The translations under genes were made by a program, and so were the position numbers. The notes under the pieces are model-generated. The model was not told the DNA's origin and made no database searches. It was given only the letters and a program-made list of their open reading frames with translations. This document shows positions 55,997 to 64,000 of a DNA stretch of 64,000 nucleotides, piece after piece (positions within the stretch are counted from its first letter, which is position 1; each line of letters opens with the position of its first letter). This DNA is from Dechloromonas agitata is5 (GTDB taxonomy: Bacteria > Pseudomonadota > Gammaproteobacteria > Burkholderiales > Rhodocyclaceae), in contig NZ_KI912532.1 in assembly GCF_000519045.1 (NCBI RefSeq), positions 1,488,001-1,552,000 of the forward strand, read 5' to 3'.

Positions 55997-56839
55997 TCAG
56001 GCCGACAGGGCGGCGTACAGGCTCTCGATGTCGTCCTTCGCCTCTTCGAGCAAGTCGGTGTAGCGCTCCCGATCACTCGCCCGGGCTTGTCTTTCATCGG
56101 CCGACAGCGGGTTGCCAGGTAGCCAGCTCATGTCGTCATCAGCCAGCAAGTTGGCGAAATACAGCACGTCACAGACGTTGCAGGGCGTTTCGGTGTGCTT
56201 GATATGTTCGTGATCGCGTACGGCATCGGTGATCGCCGCCGGCATGCCGAGGATGTGCAGCAGGCTGTCGCCGATGCTTTCGTGCCAGCCCCCGAGCAGT
56301 TCGAGCATGGCGGGCTGGTCGCTGCGATACTCGGGATATTCGGCTGCCCGATAGAGCAGATAAAAAATGCCGATGTTATGCACCAGTCCGGCCAGCATCG
56401 CTTCGTCCGGGTTGATCCGGCCGAGGCGCCTCGCCAGTACGCGGGCGATGGCGGCAACGTGGATCGAATGCTGCCAGGCCGCGTGTGAGATGCCGTCGTA
56501 TGCGGTCAGGTTCTTCGACTTCAGCATCTGGTCCATGGCCACCGCCAGTGAGGTGGTGCGAACGACTTCAAAGCCCAGTCGGCTGACGGCTACCTGCAAG
56601 TCGGTGATCGGCCGGCCGGACGGATTGTAGGAGACGGAATTGGCGATGCGGAGCAGCTTGCTGGAGATCAGCGGCTCGGTGCCGATTGCCTGGACGACGA
56701 GGCGCAGGTCAACCTGTGGGTCACGCAGCGTGTTGCGGACCAGCATGGCGGCATCCAGGCAGGTCGGAAAATTGACGTCGCCCGACAGGTCGCGGGCGAT
56801 GTCTTCGAGGATACGGAAATGGATGCTACCGGACGCCAT
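55997..56839 (-). CDS. HDOD-domain signalling protein
   Basis: 280 residues from MASGSIHFRILED, starting one base after the CBS gene's stop; a longer start would overlap that gene. An HDOD domain occupies about residues 25-210 (FPTCLDAAMLVRNTLRDP, ISSKLLRIANSVSYN, AGLVHNIGIFYLLYR). HDOD proteins lack most of the HD metal ligands and act in signalling rather than catalysis. There is no receiver or EAL/GGDEF module. Operonic with a CBS-pair protein. Confidence 0.85.
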   Translation of the reverse strand: MASGSIHFRILEDIARDLSGDVNFPTCLDAAMLVRNTLRDPQVDLRLVVQAIGTEPLISSKLLRIANSVSYNPSGRPITDLQVAVSRLGFEVVRTTSLAVAMDQMLKSKNLTAYDGISHAAWQHSIHVAAIARVLARRLGRINPDEAMLAGLVHNIGIFYLLYRAAEYPEYRSDQPAMLELLGGWHESIGDSLLHILGMPAAITDAVRDHEHIKHTETPCNVCDVLYFANLLADDDMSWLPGNPLSADERQARASDRERYTDLLEEAKDDIESLYAALSA

Positions 56840-56840
56840 G

Positions 56841-57272
56841 TTAGCCGCTGATGTAGCGTTCCAGTTGCTCAATCAGGAATTTCTGGTCGCTGATGGTTTC
56901 CTTGACCAGGTCGCCGATCGAGATCATGCCGGCGACGTTGCCATCCTCTTCAAGAACCGGCAGGTGGCGAAAGCGCTTTTCGGTCATCAGGGCCATGCAC
57001 TCGTCCAGGGTCGCGGCGGGCGTGACGTAGGCGACGCGGTCGCTCATGACTTCGCTGACCAGGGTTTCCTTCGAGCTCTTGCCGTGCAGGATGATCTTGC
57101 GGGCGTAATCGCGTTCGGAAAAAATGCCGACCAGTTGTTCGCCGTTGAGAACCAGCAAGGCGCCAACGTCGTGTTGCGCCATGACGGACAGCGCGTGATA
57201 GACGGTATCGTTCGGCGTCACGACGGCGAGCGGCCGGCTACGGTCGGCGAGGAGTTGCTTGAGCGTTTTCAT
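56841..57272 (-). CDS. CBS-domain pair protein
   Basis: 143 residues from MKTLKQLLADRSR, with GGAGAG upstream. Two CBS domains (about 10-65 and 75-130; VGIFSERDYARKIIL and RFRHLPVLEEDGNVAGMISIGDLVK) form one Bateman module that probably binds an adenine nucleotide. No enzyme is fused. Its stop is one base from the HDOD gene, so the two are co-expressed and may act together. Confidence 0.9.
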   Translation of the reverse strand: MKTLKQLLADRSRPLAVVTPNDTVYHALSVMAQHDVGALLVLNGEQLVGIFSERDYARKIILHGKSSKETLVSEVMSDRVAYVTPAATLDECMALMTEKRFRHLPVLEEDGNVAGMISIGDLVKETISDQKFLIEQLERYISG

Positions 57273-57352
57273 CGTTATCTCTCCGGGTCCGGTTTGGGAT
57301 GGAGTGTGCAGTCTATGCCGCCTGGCTTGGGCTGCCAAGCGGCAGAAAAACA

Positions 57353-57376
57353 AAAAGGCAGCCGAAGCTGCCTTTT
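57353..57376 (-). terminator. Terminator after the cytochrome c gene
   Basis: AAAAGGCAGC (57353-57362), loop CGAA, GCTGCCTTTT (57367-57376); on the minus strand it is followed by TTGTTTTT. It lies 17 bp beyond the cytochrome stop and before the CBS gene. Confidence 0.85.
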
Positions 57377-57393
57377 GCGGGGGGGCTGCGAGT

Positions 57394-58029
57394 TTAGCGC
57401 AGGCCGGCAGCGTATTCCGAAACAGCCTTGATTTCGACGTCGGATAGCTTGGCGGCGATGGTGCGCATCATCTTTTCCGGATCGTTGCCACGCTCTTCGG
57501 CACGGAAGGCCTTCAGCTGGGCTTCAGTGTATTCGGCGAACTGGCCGGACAGGCGCGGGTACTGGGCGGGGAGGCCGGCGCCGTTCGGGCCATGGCAGCC
57601 GGCGCAGGCCGGGATGCCCTTCTTGAAATCCCCCTGGCGCCAAAGTTTCTGGCCCAGTGCGATCTGCTTGTCATCCTTGGCAGCGGACGGCGTCAATTTC
57701 TGGCTGGCGAACCAGGCAGCAACGTTTTTCATGTCTTCGTCGGACAGCGGCGCTGCCATGCCAGCCATGATGGCGTTATTGCGGGCAGCCGGCTTACCGT
57801 CAACCGACTTGAAATTCTGCAGTTGCTTGTAGAGATACTCCTCCACTTGTCCAGCCAAGTGCGGGTTGGCTGCAGCAGCGCTGTTGCCGTCGGCGCCATG
57901 GCAGGCGATACAGACGGTTTCGGCGATAATCTTTCCCTTCGCAGGGTCAGCCTTTGCCTTGGCTTCCGAAGAAGCGTGGGTGACGAAACTGGTGGCGAGA
58001 AGAATTGCCATTGCCGCGGTGCGAATCAT
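57394..58029 (-). CDS. Diheme cytochrome c4-type protein
   Basis: 211 residues. The signal peptide (about 1-20) leads to two class-I cytochrome c domains with heme sites CIACH (near residue 40) and CAGCH (near 142), each followed by an axial methionine (the MAGMAAPL and EKMMRTIA regions). It is a periplasmic electron carrier, typically feeding terminal oxidases. It is divergent from engB across 111 bp that contains several TATA-like hexamers (58092-58106). Confidence 0.92.
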   Translation of the reverse strand: MIRTAAMAILLATSFVTHASSEAKAKADPAKGKIIAETVCIACHGADGNSAAAANPHLAGQVEEYLYKQLQNFKSVDGKPAARNNAIMAGMAAPLSDEDMKNVAAWFASQKLTPSAAKDDKQIALGQKLWRQGDFKKGIPACAGCHGPNGAGLPAQYPRLSGQFAEYTEAQLKAFRAEERGNDPEKMMRTIAAKLSDVEIKAVSEYAAGLR

Positions 58030-58140
58030 TTTCGAACTCCTGGTACGCGTTTTTGTAGGCGCATTGGCCGGAACGGAAGCTACAAACCTGCTATTCTATA
58101 TTAGATACCTCTGTCGCTAGGCAGATTCACTGAGTTTTTT

Positions 58141-58803
58141 ATGCCCCTGTTTCAAAAAGCGGTCTTTCTGACGACCGTCGCCAATCTGCGTGACTTGCCC
58201 CGGGACTCCGTGCGCGAGGTCGCCTTTGCCGGTCGTTCCAATGCCGGAAAATCCTCTGCCATCAATACCTTGGCTGGCCGTGTGCGTCTGGCCTACGTCA
58301 GCAAGACGCCGGGGCGTACCCAGCACCTGAATTATTTCACGCTGGAAGAGGGTAAGTACTTCGTCGATTTGCCCGGCTACGGCTTTGCCAAGGCGCCCGA
58401 GGCGATCCGTTCGCAGTGGGAGGGGCTGATTGGTCCTTACCTGAGCAAGCGGGAGCAATTGGTCGGCCTGGTTGTCATCATGGATTCCCGGCGGCCGTTC
58501 ACCGACCTGGATATCCGGTTGATCGACTGGTTCCGCCCGACCGGGCGGCCGATACATATCCTGCTTTCCAAGGCGGATAAATTGAGCCGCCAGGAACAAA
58601 CCAAGGTGCTGCGCTCGGTACAGGCCGAAATTGCGACCTGGGGCGATGCCGCTCTGTATTCCGTACAGTTGTTCTCCAGCTTGAAGAAAACCGGTGTCGA
58701 AGACGCTGAGCGCGTACTCGCCGGCTGGCTGGATATCGAAATGAAGGCCAGAGAAAACAAAGGGCCCCCGGATAAGGGGGGTCCGGGGGCCAAAATGCCT
58801 TAA
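58141..58803 (+). CDS. engB: Ribosome biogenesis GTPase EngB/YsxC
   Basis: 220 residues. Small GTPase needed for 50S assembly: G1 [10 protein letters not shown]2 TPGRTQ, G3 DLPGYG, G4 SKADKL. The C-terminal end ([16 protein letters not shown]) is an unusual Gly/Pro tail; its DNA is a near-perfect GC-rich inverted repeat. The arrangement divergent from a cytochrome c4 gene and upstream of hemB is a conserved betaproteobacterial neighbourhood. Confidence 0.95.
   Translation: MPLFQKAVFLTTVANLRDLPRDSVREVAFAGRSNAGKSSAINTLAGRVRLAYVSKTPGRTQHLNYFTLEEGKYFVDLPGYGFAKAPEAIRSQWEGLIGPYLSKREQLVGLVVIMDSRRPFTDLDIRLIDWFRPTGRPIHILLSKADKLSRQEQTKVLRSVQAEIATWGDAALYSVQLFSSLKKTGVEDAERVLAGWLDIEMKARENKGPPDKGGPGAKMP
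58763..58791 (+). terminator. GC-rich hairpin inside the end of engB
   Basis: GGCCCCCGGA (58763-58772) pairs perfectly with TCCGGGGGCC (58782-58791), nine-base loop, followed by AAAATGCC rather than T. It overlaps codons 208-217. It is a strong RNA structure but not a classical terminator. Confidence 0.4.
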
Positions 58804-58917
58804 CGTTGTCAAGGCACCCGCTCAGGGAGGTGAAGCGGGAGACAGCGCGTGCCATCTGCGTCATCTGACGCGCGTCAAGGCGATTAGTTCCCGGGCTGTA
58901 CGAAAATATATTGTTGA

Positions 58918-59937
<1,020 letters not shown>

Positions 59938-59959
59938 TGATTGGTTGCTAGCGAAACTG

Positions 59960-59985
59960 GGGGCGCCGCGGCGCCCCTTGTTTTT
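59960..59985 (+). terminator. Rho-independent terminator after hemB
   Basis: GGGGCGC (59960-59966), loop CGCG, GCGCCCC (59971-59977), then TTGTTTTT. Just before it the nonamer GGTTGCTAG occurs twice (59929-59937 and 59943-59951), the first copy containing the hemB stop. Confidence 0.8.
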
Positions 59986-60021
59986 GCAGGGAACTAAAAA
60001 CTGGCGCCTAACAACGGCCTC

Positions 60022-60630
60022 TCACCTGCCCGGTTCGCCGGACTGCGATAAGCAGGCGAAATAGAGCATCGGCCATTGCTGCTGCCATTGGGCCAAGGGT
60101 TCGCGGCTGAAGCCGCTGCGCGCGTATTGCTCCCAGCGGCCGACGACGTAACACCTCAGCAAATTGGCCAGGGCGCCGAAATCAGCGTCCGGTTTCAGAT
60201 CCTCCTGTGTCGCCGCGATGCGCAGGGCCTGTTTCGTGGCGGCTTCGACCTTGTCGAGCAGGGCGTTGATACGAAGTTGCAGGCGCTCATTCTCGTTGGT
60301 CAGCGCATCGCCCATCAGGACACGGGTCATGCCGCGGTTGCGCTGGGCAAAACTGAGGAGCAGGCTGATGATCAGTTCGACCTGCTTGAAGCCCCTGGTT
60401 TCTTCGGAAGTGATCTGGTTGATGACGCCGAACAGGCTTTGCTCGATGAATTCGATCAGGCCCTCGAACATTTGCGCCTTGCTAGCAAAGTGGCGGTAGA
60501 GCGCCGCTTCGGAGCATTCCAGCCTGGCCGCCAGGGCGGCCGTGGTGATTTTTTCCCCCTTGGGGGTTTCCAGCATTTCCGCCAGCGTCTGCAGAATCTG
60601 CAGGCGTCGTTCCCCCGTTTTCACGGCCAT
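60022..60630 (-). CDS. slmA: Nucleoid occlusion factor SlmA
   Basis: 202 residues. TetR-family DNA-binding protein that blocks FtsZ assembly over the nucleoid. N-terminal helix-turn-helix ITTAALAARLECSEAALYRHFASK, then FIEQSLFGVINQI and a C-terminal ligand-type domain (LRCYVVGRWEQYARSGF). Length and sequence match SlmA rather than general TetR repressors. The HAD phosphatase gene is 35 bp upstream on the same strand. Confidence 0.93.
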   Translation of the reverse strand: MAVKTGERRLQILQTLAEMLETPKGEKITTAALAARLECSEAALYRHFASKAQMFEGLIEFIEQSLFGVINQITSEETRGFKQVELIISLLLSFAQRNRGMTRVLMGDALTNENERLQLRINALLDKVEAATKQALRIAATQEDLKPDADFGALANLLRCYVVGRWEQYARSGFSREPLAQWQQQWPMLYFACLSQSGEPGR

Positions 60631-60665
60631 GATCGTCCTCCCTCGCCGATGGATTTTGCGGGGGA

Positions 60666-61304
60666 TTATAGTTGGGCGCAGCGCTGCGGCAACTGGGTGA
60701 CGCTGCTAATTTTCACGTCGACAAAGGGTGATTGGCGTAAGCCAGTGCTTACCCACACCGTTTTCATGCCCAGCCGTTTGGCGCTGATGAGATTTTCCAG
60801 ACTGTCCTCGACCATGATGCAACGGCGCGGATCGAGTCGTTCGGCGCTCAGCAACCGGCGGAAGCCGGCCAGACTTGGCTTGGGTTGGAAGCGGACATCC
60901 TCGACGGCGTAGAGCGCGTCGAATTCGTGGCGCAAGCCGGTGATGTCGAGCACGGCCTCGGCGTAATGGCGCGGGCCGTTGGAAAAGACGATCTTGCGCC
61001 CTGCCAGGCGGCGGAGTGCATGGCGCAACGGAGGCTCGAAGACGACCAGATGGGCCAAATCGGGAAACTGGTGGGTTTCCGCAAGGAAGTGGCGGGGGTC
61101 GGTATCGTGGTGGCGCATCAGGCCGAGCAGCGTGGCGCCATAGCGCCGCCAGTAATCCTGCCGGATGCGGTTGGCTTCGTCCGTATCGACCGCGAGATGG
61201 CGCTCGATATATTGCCGCATGGCGCGATTGATGCGCGGAAAGATGTGCGGTGTCGCGTCGTGCAGCGTGTTGTCGAGGTCGAACAGCCAGACGGGGTTTT
61301 TCAT
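60666..61304 (-). CDS. HAD-family pyrimidine 5'-nucleotidase
   Basis: 212 residues. HAD hydrolase with motif I FDLDNTLHD (nucleophile Asp10-like), motif II FSNGP, motif III lysine in RFQPKPS, and motif IV MVEDSLENL. It fits the pyrimidine 5'-nucleotidase subfamily (YjjG/SSM1-like) and belongs with slmA, as commonly seen in betaproteobacteria after argB. The start codon lies exactly in the mobile-element junction TTTTTCAT. No Shine-Dalgarno is visible in the element DNA upstream, so expression may be altered. Confidence 0.88.
   Translation of the reverse strand: MKNPVWLFDLDNTLHDATPHIFPRINRAMRQYIERHLAVDTDEANRIRQDYWRRYGATLLGLMRHHDTDPRHFLAETHQFPDLAHLVVFEPPLRHALRRLAGRKIVFSNGPRHYAEAVLDITGLRHEFDALYAVEDVRFQPKPSLAGFRRLLSAERLDPRRCIMVEDSLENLISAKRLGMKTVWVSTGLRQSPFVDVKISSVTQLPQRCAQL
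61297..61304. mobile_element. Attachment-site core at the ICE/chromosome junction
   Basis: The octamer TTTTTCAT equals the core reported for Tn4371-family ICE integration. It lies at the boundary between chromosomal genes (HAD, slmA, hemB) and the conjugation genes to the right. On the minus strand it is ATGAAAAA, the first codons of the HAD gene. The second copy expected at the other ICE end is outside the window. Confidence 0.7.
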
Positions 61305-61602
61305 CGATTGGCTCGGCGGAATTGAAAAATGTCCGCTGTCAAGTCTTTCATGCAGACATGCAGCAGGGCAAAAGGTCTTATGGGGTAATAGGTTAGGCTA
61401 GATTTCAGCCGTTGTGTCCTCTTGCTGCTTTTCGAGCTAGGTGTCGCATAGGCGCTTCGCGGTGGTAAGCGCAAGGGCACCGCAGCAGGCAAGGTCGCAT
61501 CGGTCATCATAGTCCTGCACTTCCAGAAGGCTCCTCAAAAGCGAAAGCGCAGCCAGTGGGCTGCGCTTTCTTGGTGAGCGGATGGCGGATACGCTCGTAT
61601 CG
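61305..61602. mobile_element. Non-coding end of the integrative conjugative element
   Basis: About 300 bp between the attachment core and the DUF2274 gene. No gene is recognised. It holds a strong hairpin (61543-61570). This would be one extremity of the element, where excision proteins could bind. No obvious direct repeats were identified by eye. Confidence 0.5.
61538..61570 (-). terminator. Terminator of the trb operon
   Basis: A twelve-pair stem, GAAAGCGCAGCC (61543-61554) with GGCTGCGCTTTC (61559-61570), loop AGTG; on the minus strand it is followed by GCTTTTG. It lies 33 bp beyond the DUF2274 stop. Confidence 0.75.
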
Positions 61603-61848
61603 TCAACCCGACTTCGGCGGTGCGGCCTTGCTCCCGCTTCCCTTCCTGAATCCCCGATCCCCTGCCATGAACGCCTCCAGCATGTGCGGAATCAATGTCG
61701 TCGCATCGACCGCTTCGCCATACGCTTGCGCGTGCAGCGCAGCGTAGCGGTCGAGGTCGGTTTTCAGGCTGGCCGGGCAAGCGAAGGTCAGCTTCACATT
61801 CTCGGTCTTGGGCAGCGGCCCGAGCCGCAGCTTCTTGGCCGTGCTCAT
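61603..61848 (-). CDS. DUF2274 protein of Tn4371-type ICE
   Basis: 81 residues. A small basic protein with VKLTFACPASLKTDLDRYAALHAQ, resembling a ribbon-helix-helix strand and helix, and a lysine/glycine-rich tail. DUF2274 proteins typically follow trbI in trb operons of Tn4371-family elements. Its ATG overlaps the trbI stop (ATGA). Function unknown; possibly DNA-binding. Confidence 0.85.
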   Translation of the reverse strand: MSTAKKLRLGPLPKTENVKLTFACPASLKTDLDRYAALHAQAYGEAVDATTLIPHMLEAFMAGDRGFRKGSGSKAAPPKSG

Positions 61849-63113
61849 CGCATCGCCCCCCGATTGAAAAACATAGGCTGGTACGGCCGCAACATCAGAT
61901 CGCGGTTGACGATGATCCGCACCGGCAGGCCCGGCCGCTCCGTCAAGGTCGGCTGAATGTTCATGTTGCGCCGGGTCATCTCCTGGCCGACCTGATTGAT
62001 GCTGTCCTGTGCGCTATCGCGCCCGGCAATCACGATGCGGTTGCCGTTCTGCCGGTTCTCCGGCGCGACCAGCTCGGCGCCCACGCCCAGCAACGTGGTC
62101 AGCGCCGCACCGGCAAAAGCGCGATCCCAGTGCCAATCGACGCCATCCTCCAGCCCGGCATAGCCAGCCGGATCGGTGCCCGCGAGGTTGTCGAGTTTCA
62201 GCGAGGACGTGTCCGGCAGGATGATCCGATTCCACACCACCTGCACGCGGCTCTGCCCATAGCTCACCTGGCTGTTGTATTTGCCCAGAATGCGCGAGCC
62301 CTGTGGGATCAGCAGGAACTTGCCGGTGGCTGTGTCGTACACCGGCTCCGTCACAGTGCCGATCACGTCCCCCGGCAAATCCGACTTGATGCCTGTCACC
62401 AGCGCGCCGGCGATCACCGTTCCGGCCATGACTTGGTACGGCGAGGATGGCATTTGCAGATTGCCGGAATTGCGGGTTTCTGTAGAGCCGCCTTTCAGGA
62501 ACGCCTCTTTCTGGTCTTGCCGGTTCTGCACGGCGGTCGGGTCGGCGGGCTGAGCCGCCGTCGAGGCAGGCCCGGCAGCGAGCGGGTCGAAGGCCGCGAG
62601 CGCACTTGCACCACCAGGCGCACCCGGCGCCGCCTGCGCCACCGTTGCGGCCTTGCCCTGAGCGCCCGAGCGGAAGAACACCGACGAAGTCGCCGCCGCA
62701 TCAGCCTCCTTGCGCCGTGCATCCTCTGGATCATGCCCCGGCGGTGCGTAAGCTGGCGTCACCGGCTGCTGCGACTTCACGATGGCCGGGCCGAGATCGC
62801 CCGGCAGCGGCGGCCCCAACTCGGGCACCTTCGGCGGCAGCTTCGAGTAGTCGCTCGGCAGGCCATCCAGCCCTTCGGACTTCGAGACGCGATCGACGTT
62901 GTAAAGCTCGGTCTGCTCGCCCGCGCCACGCTGATGCGGTTGCAGCGACCAGATTGTGGCTCCGAGCACGGCGACCGACAAGCCGCCGACGAGGATGGCC
63001 AGCGTGCGCCGGTTCAGTCGTGTGACCGGGCGCGGCTGGGCGCGCAGCGCCACCGCCTCGGGTGCGACCTTGCCCGCCTGCGATGCAAGATCAGGGGAAT
63101 CGTCCTGGCTCAT
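61845..63113 (-). CDS. trbI: Conjugal transfer protein TrbI (VirB10 family)
   Basis: 422 residues. Cytoplasmic N-terminus, one membrane helix at about residues 37-56, a proline-rich periplasmic linker (about 85-130), and the C-terminal VirB10 domain with GDVIGTVTEPVYDTATGKFLLIPQGSRILGKYNSQVSYGQ and IILPDTSSLKL. It spans inner and outer membranes in the type IV secretion channel. Two bases separate its start from the trbG stop. Typical for the mating-pair apparatus of Tn4371-type ICEs. Confidence 0.95.
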   Translation of the reverse strand: MSQDDSPDLASQAGKVAPEAVALRAQPRPVTRLNRRTLAILVGGLSVAVLGATIWSLQPHQRGAGEQTELYNVDRVSKSEGLDGLPSDYSKLPPKVPELGPPLPGDLGPAIVKSQQPVTPAYAPPGHDPEDARRKEADAAATSSVFFRSGAQGKAATVAQAAPGAPGGASALAAFDPLAAGPASTAAQPADPTAVQNRQDQKEAFLKGGSTETRNSGNLQMPSSPYQVMAGTVIAGALVTGIKSDLPGDVIGTVTEPVYDTATGKFLLIPQGSRILGKYNSQVSYGQSRVQVVWNRIILPDTSSLKLDNLAGTDPAGYAGLEDGVDWHWDRAFAGAALTTLLGVGAELVAPENRQNGNRIVIAGRDSAQDSINQVGQEMTRRNMNIQPTLTERPGLPVRIIVNRDLMLRPYQPMFFNRGAMR

Positions 63114-63115
63114 GG

Positions 63116-64000
63116 TCAGTTCCTCCGCGTGCCACCGAAAACGCCATCTGTGCGCTCAATCCGCACCACGTCGCCCTTGTCGCCGCCCAAGCGCAGCTCG
63201 GCTGCACCGAACAGGCGATCCACGATGTAGTACGGCGAGCGGAAGCGGTAGTTCACCAGTTGCCCGTCGCCCCGCGCGCCGATCACGAACAGCGGGGGCA
63301 GCTCGCCCTGGGCGATGCCCGGCGGGAACTGGATGTAGACCTTCTCACCGTCATCGAAGGCACGCAGCGGCTTCCACGGCGGATTACTGCCGCTGACCGC
63401 GTAGCGGAAACGGATCTTTTCCAGCGACAAGCCCGCATCGACCGGCGCGGCGGCGCTGGCCGCCTGCGCCTGGCGCTGCAAGGCCAACATCTTGTCCTTG
63501 GGATATTCCCAAGACACCGACGCCATCCACGTCTTCTCGGTCGAGGTCAGTTCCAGCAGGTAGGTGCGCCTGCTGGTGGTGACGACCAGATTGGTTTTCA
63601 GGCCCGAGCGGATCGGCTTGACCATCACGTTCACGCGCAGCCCACCATCGTTGCTATTGCCGCTGCCGCTCGATGTGTCCCCAACGATCCAGCGCACCGT
63701 GTCGCCAGCGGCCACCGTCACCAGTTCCTCGCCCGGCTGGAGCGCGATCACGGTCACGCGGCCCACGGCCGCATAGACCTGATACAGCGCGCCATCGGTG
63801 AAGGGCCACACCTGAATTGCGTTGACATAGCCTTCGCGCGTGGGTGCGATGCGCGCTTCGGCATTGGCGCGGGACACGCGCACGGTTTCATCGACGGGTT
63901 CCGGCGTGGGCTTGACATCCGGCACAGGCTTCATCTGCGCCGGCATCGGCAGCACCTGCGGCACGGCCACCACTTCCACAGGCGCAGGCGGCTCCGGCAG
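63116..64000 (-). CDS. trbG: Conjugal transfer protein TrbG (VirB9 family), partial
   Basis: The C-terminal 294 codons; the reading frame stays open to the right edge, so the N-terminus and signal peptide are missing. It shows VirB9/CagX features: GRVTVIALQPGEELVTVAAGDTVRW, VKPIRSGLKTNLVVTTSRRTYLLEL, and the C-terminal PPLFVIGARGDGQLVNYRFRSPYYIVDRLF. It forms the outer-membrane core with TrbI. Same strand and spacing as the trb operons of Tn4371-family ICEs. Confidence 0.94.
   Translation of the reverse strand: MPEPPAPVEVVAVPQVLPMPAQMKPVPDVKPTPEPVDETVRVSRANAEARIAPTREGYVNAIQVWPFTDGALYQVYAAVGRVTVIALQPGEELVTVAAGDTVRWIVGDTSSGSGNSNDGGLRVNVMVKPIRSGLKTNLVVTTSRRTYLLELTSTEKTWMASVSWEYPKDKMLALQRQAQAASAAAPVDAGLSLEKIRFRYAVSGSNPPWKPLRAFDDGEKVYIQFPPGIAQGELPPLFVIGARGDGQLVNYRFRSPYYIVDRLFGAAELRLGGDKGDVVRIERTDGVFGGTRRN

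Overview
The window is GC-rich, gene-dense bacterial chromosome that looks like a betaproteobacterium of the Rhodocyclales (Dechloromonas/Azonexus/Zoogloea-like). This is an inference from gene content: a PEP-CTERM (THxN-type) surface protein, TakP-like TRAP transporters, SlmA, MsrPQ, a cytochrome c4, and blocks such as secB-gpsA, envC-ctpA-moeB and glyA-nrdR-ribD. No tRNA, rRNA, CRISPR array or insertion sequence was recognised.

Layout. 1-4.2 kb: the start of a methyl-accepting chemotaxis protein (cut by the window edge), an unusual HTH-receiver fusion, a PhnA/YjdM zinc-ribbon protein, a SulP anion transporter, a small ribbon-helix-helix regulator and a small membrane protein. 4.2-4.6 kb: a non-coding stretch with a DnaA-box cluster. 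4.6-14.5 kb: metG, an OmpR-type response regulator, mrp/apbC, dcd, an Orn/Lys/Arg decarboxylase and a P2-type cation ATPase. 14.5-27.5 kb: folA, then a tightly coupled glycogen operon on the minus strand (glgC, two GH57 enzymes, glgP, pgi, glgA) with glgB divergent. 27.5-33.7 kb: the PEP-CTERM protein with a sigma-54-type promoter next to a ten-G tract, a small lipoprotein, thyA-glk, a PilZ-like unknown, and yjgA-mog. 33.8-40.4 kb: pmbA, two tandem near-duplicate TRAP binding proteins, dps, and dctQM on the opposite strand. 40.5-51.6 kb: a histidine phosphatase, glyA-nrdR-ribD, moeB, an unknown gene, ctpA, envC, an ArsR-rhodanese-glutaredoxin-secB-SH3-gpsA run, and trmL. 51.6-61.3 kb: comF, bioBC, msrPQ, an HDOD/CBS signalling pair, cytochrome c4, engB, hemB, slmA and a HAD phosphatase.

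At about 61.30 kb the chromosome meets a mobile element. The last 2.7 kb encode a DUF2274 protein, TrbI and a partial TrbG, the distal end of a trb conjugation operon as in Tn4371-family integrative conjugative elements. The junction carries the octamer TTTTTCAT at 61297-61304, which is the reported Tn4371-family attachment core and is also the first eight bases of the HAD phosphatase gene on the minus strand.

How the genes work together: the glg block links glucose-6-phosphate/fructose-6-phosphate exchange (Pgi), ADP-glucose synthesis (GlgC), chain elongation (GlgA), branching (GlgB), phosphorolysis (GlgP) and two GH57 glucan-remodelling enzymes in one probably co-translated unit. A separate glucokinase sits behind thyA. 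Redox and envelope functions (MsrPQ, rhodanese/glutaredoxin, CtpA/EnvC, SecB) dominate the right half. The observations most worth following are the ICE junction at a start codon, the promoter of the PEP-CTERM gene, the DnaA-box cluster, and two proteins of unusual architecture (HTH-receiver and PilZ-like).
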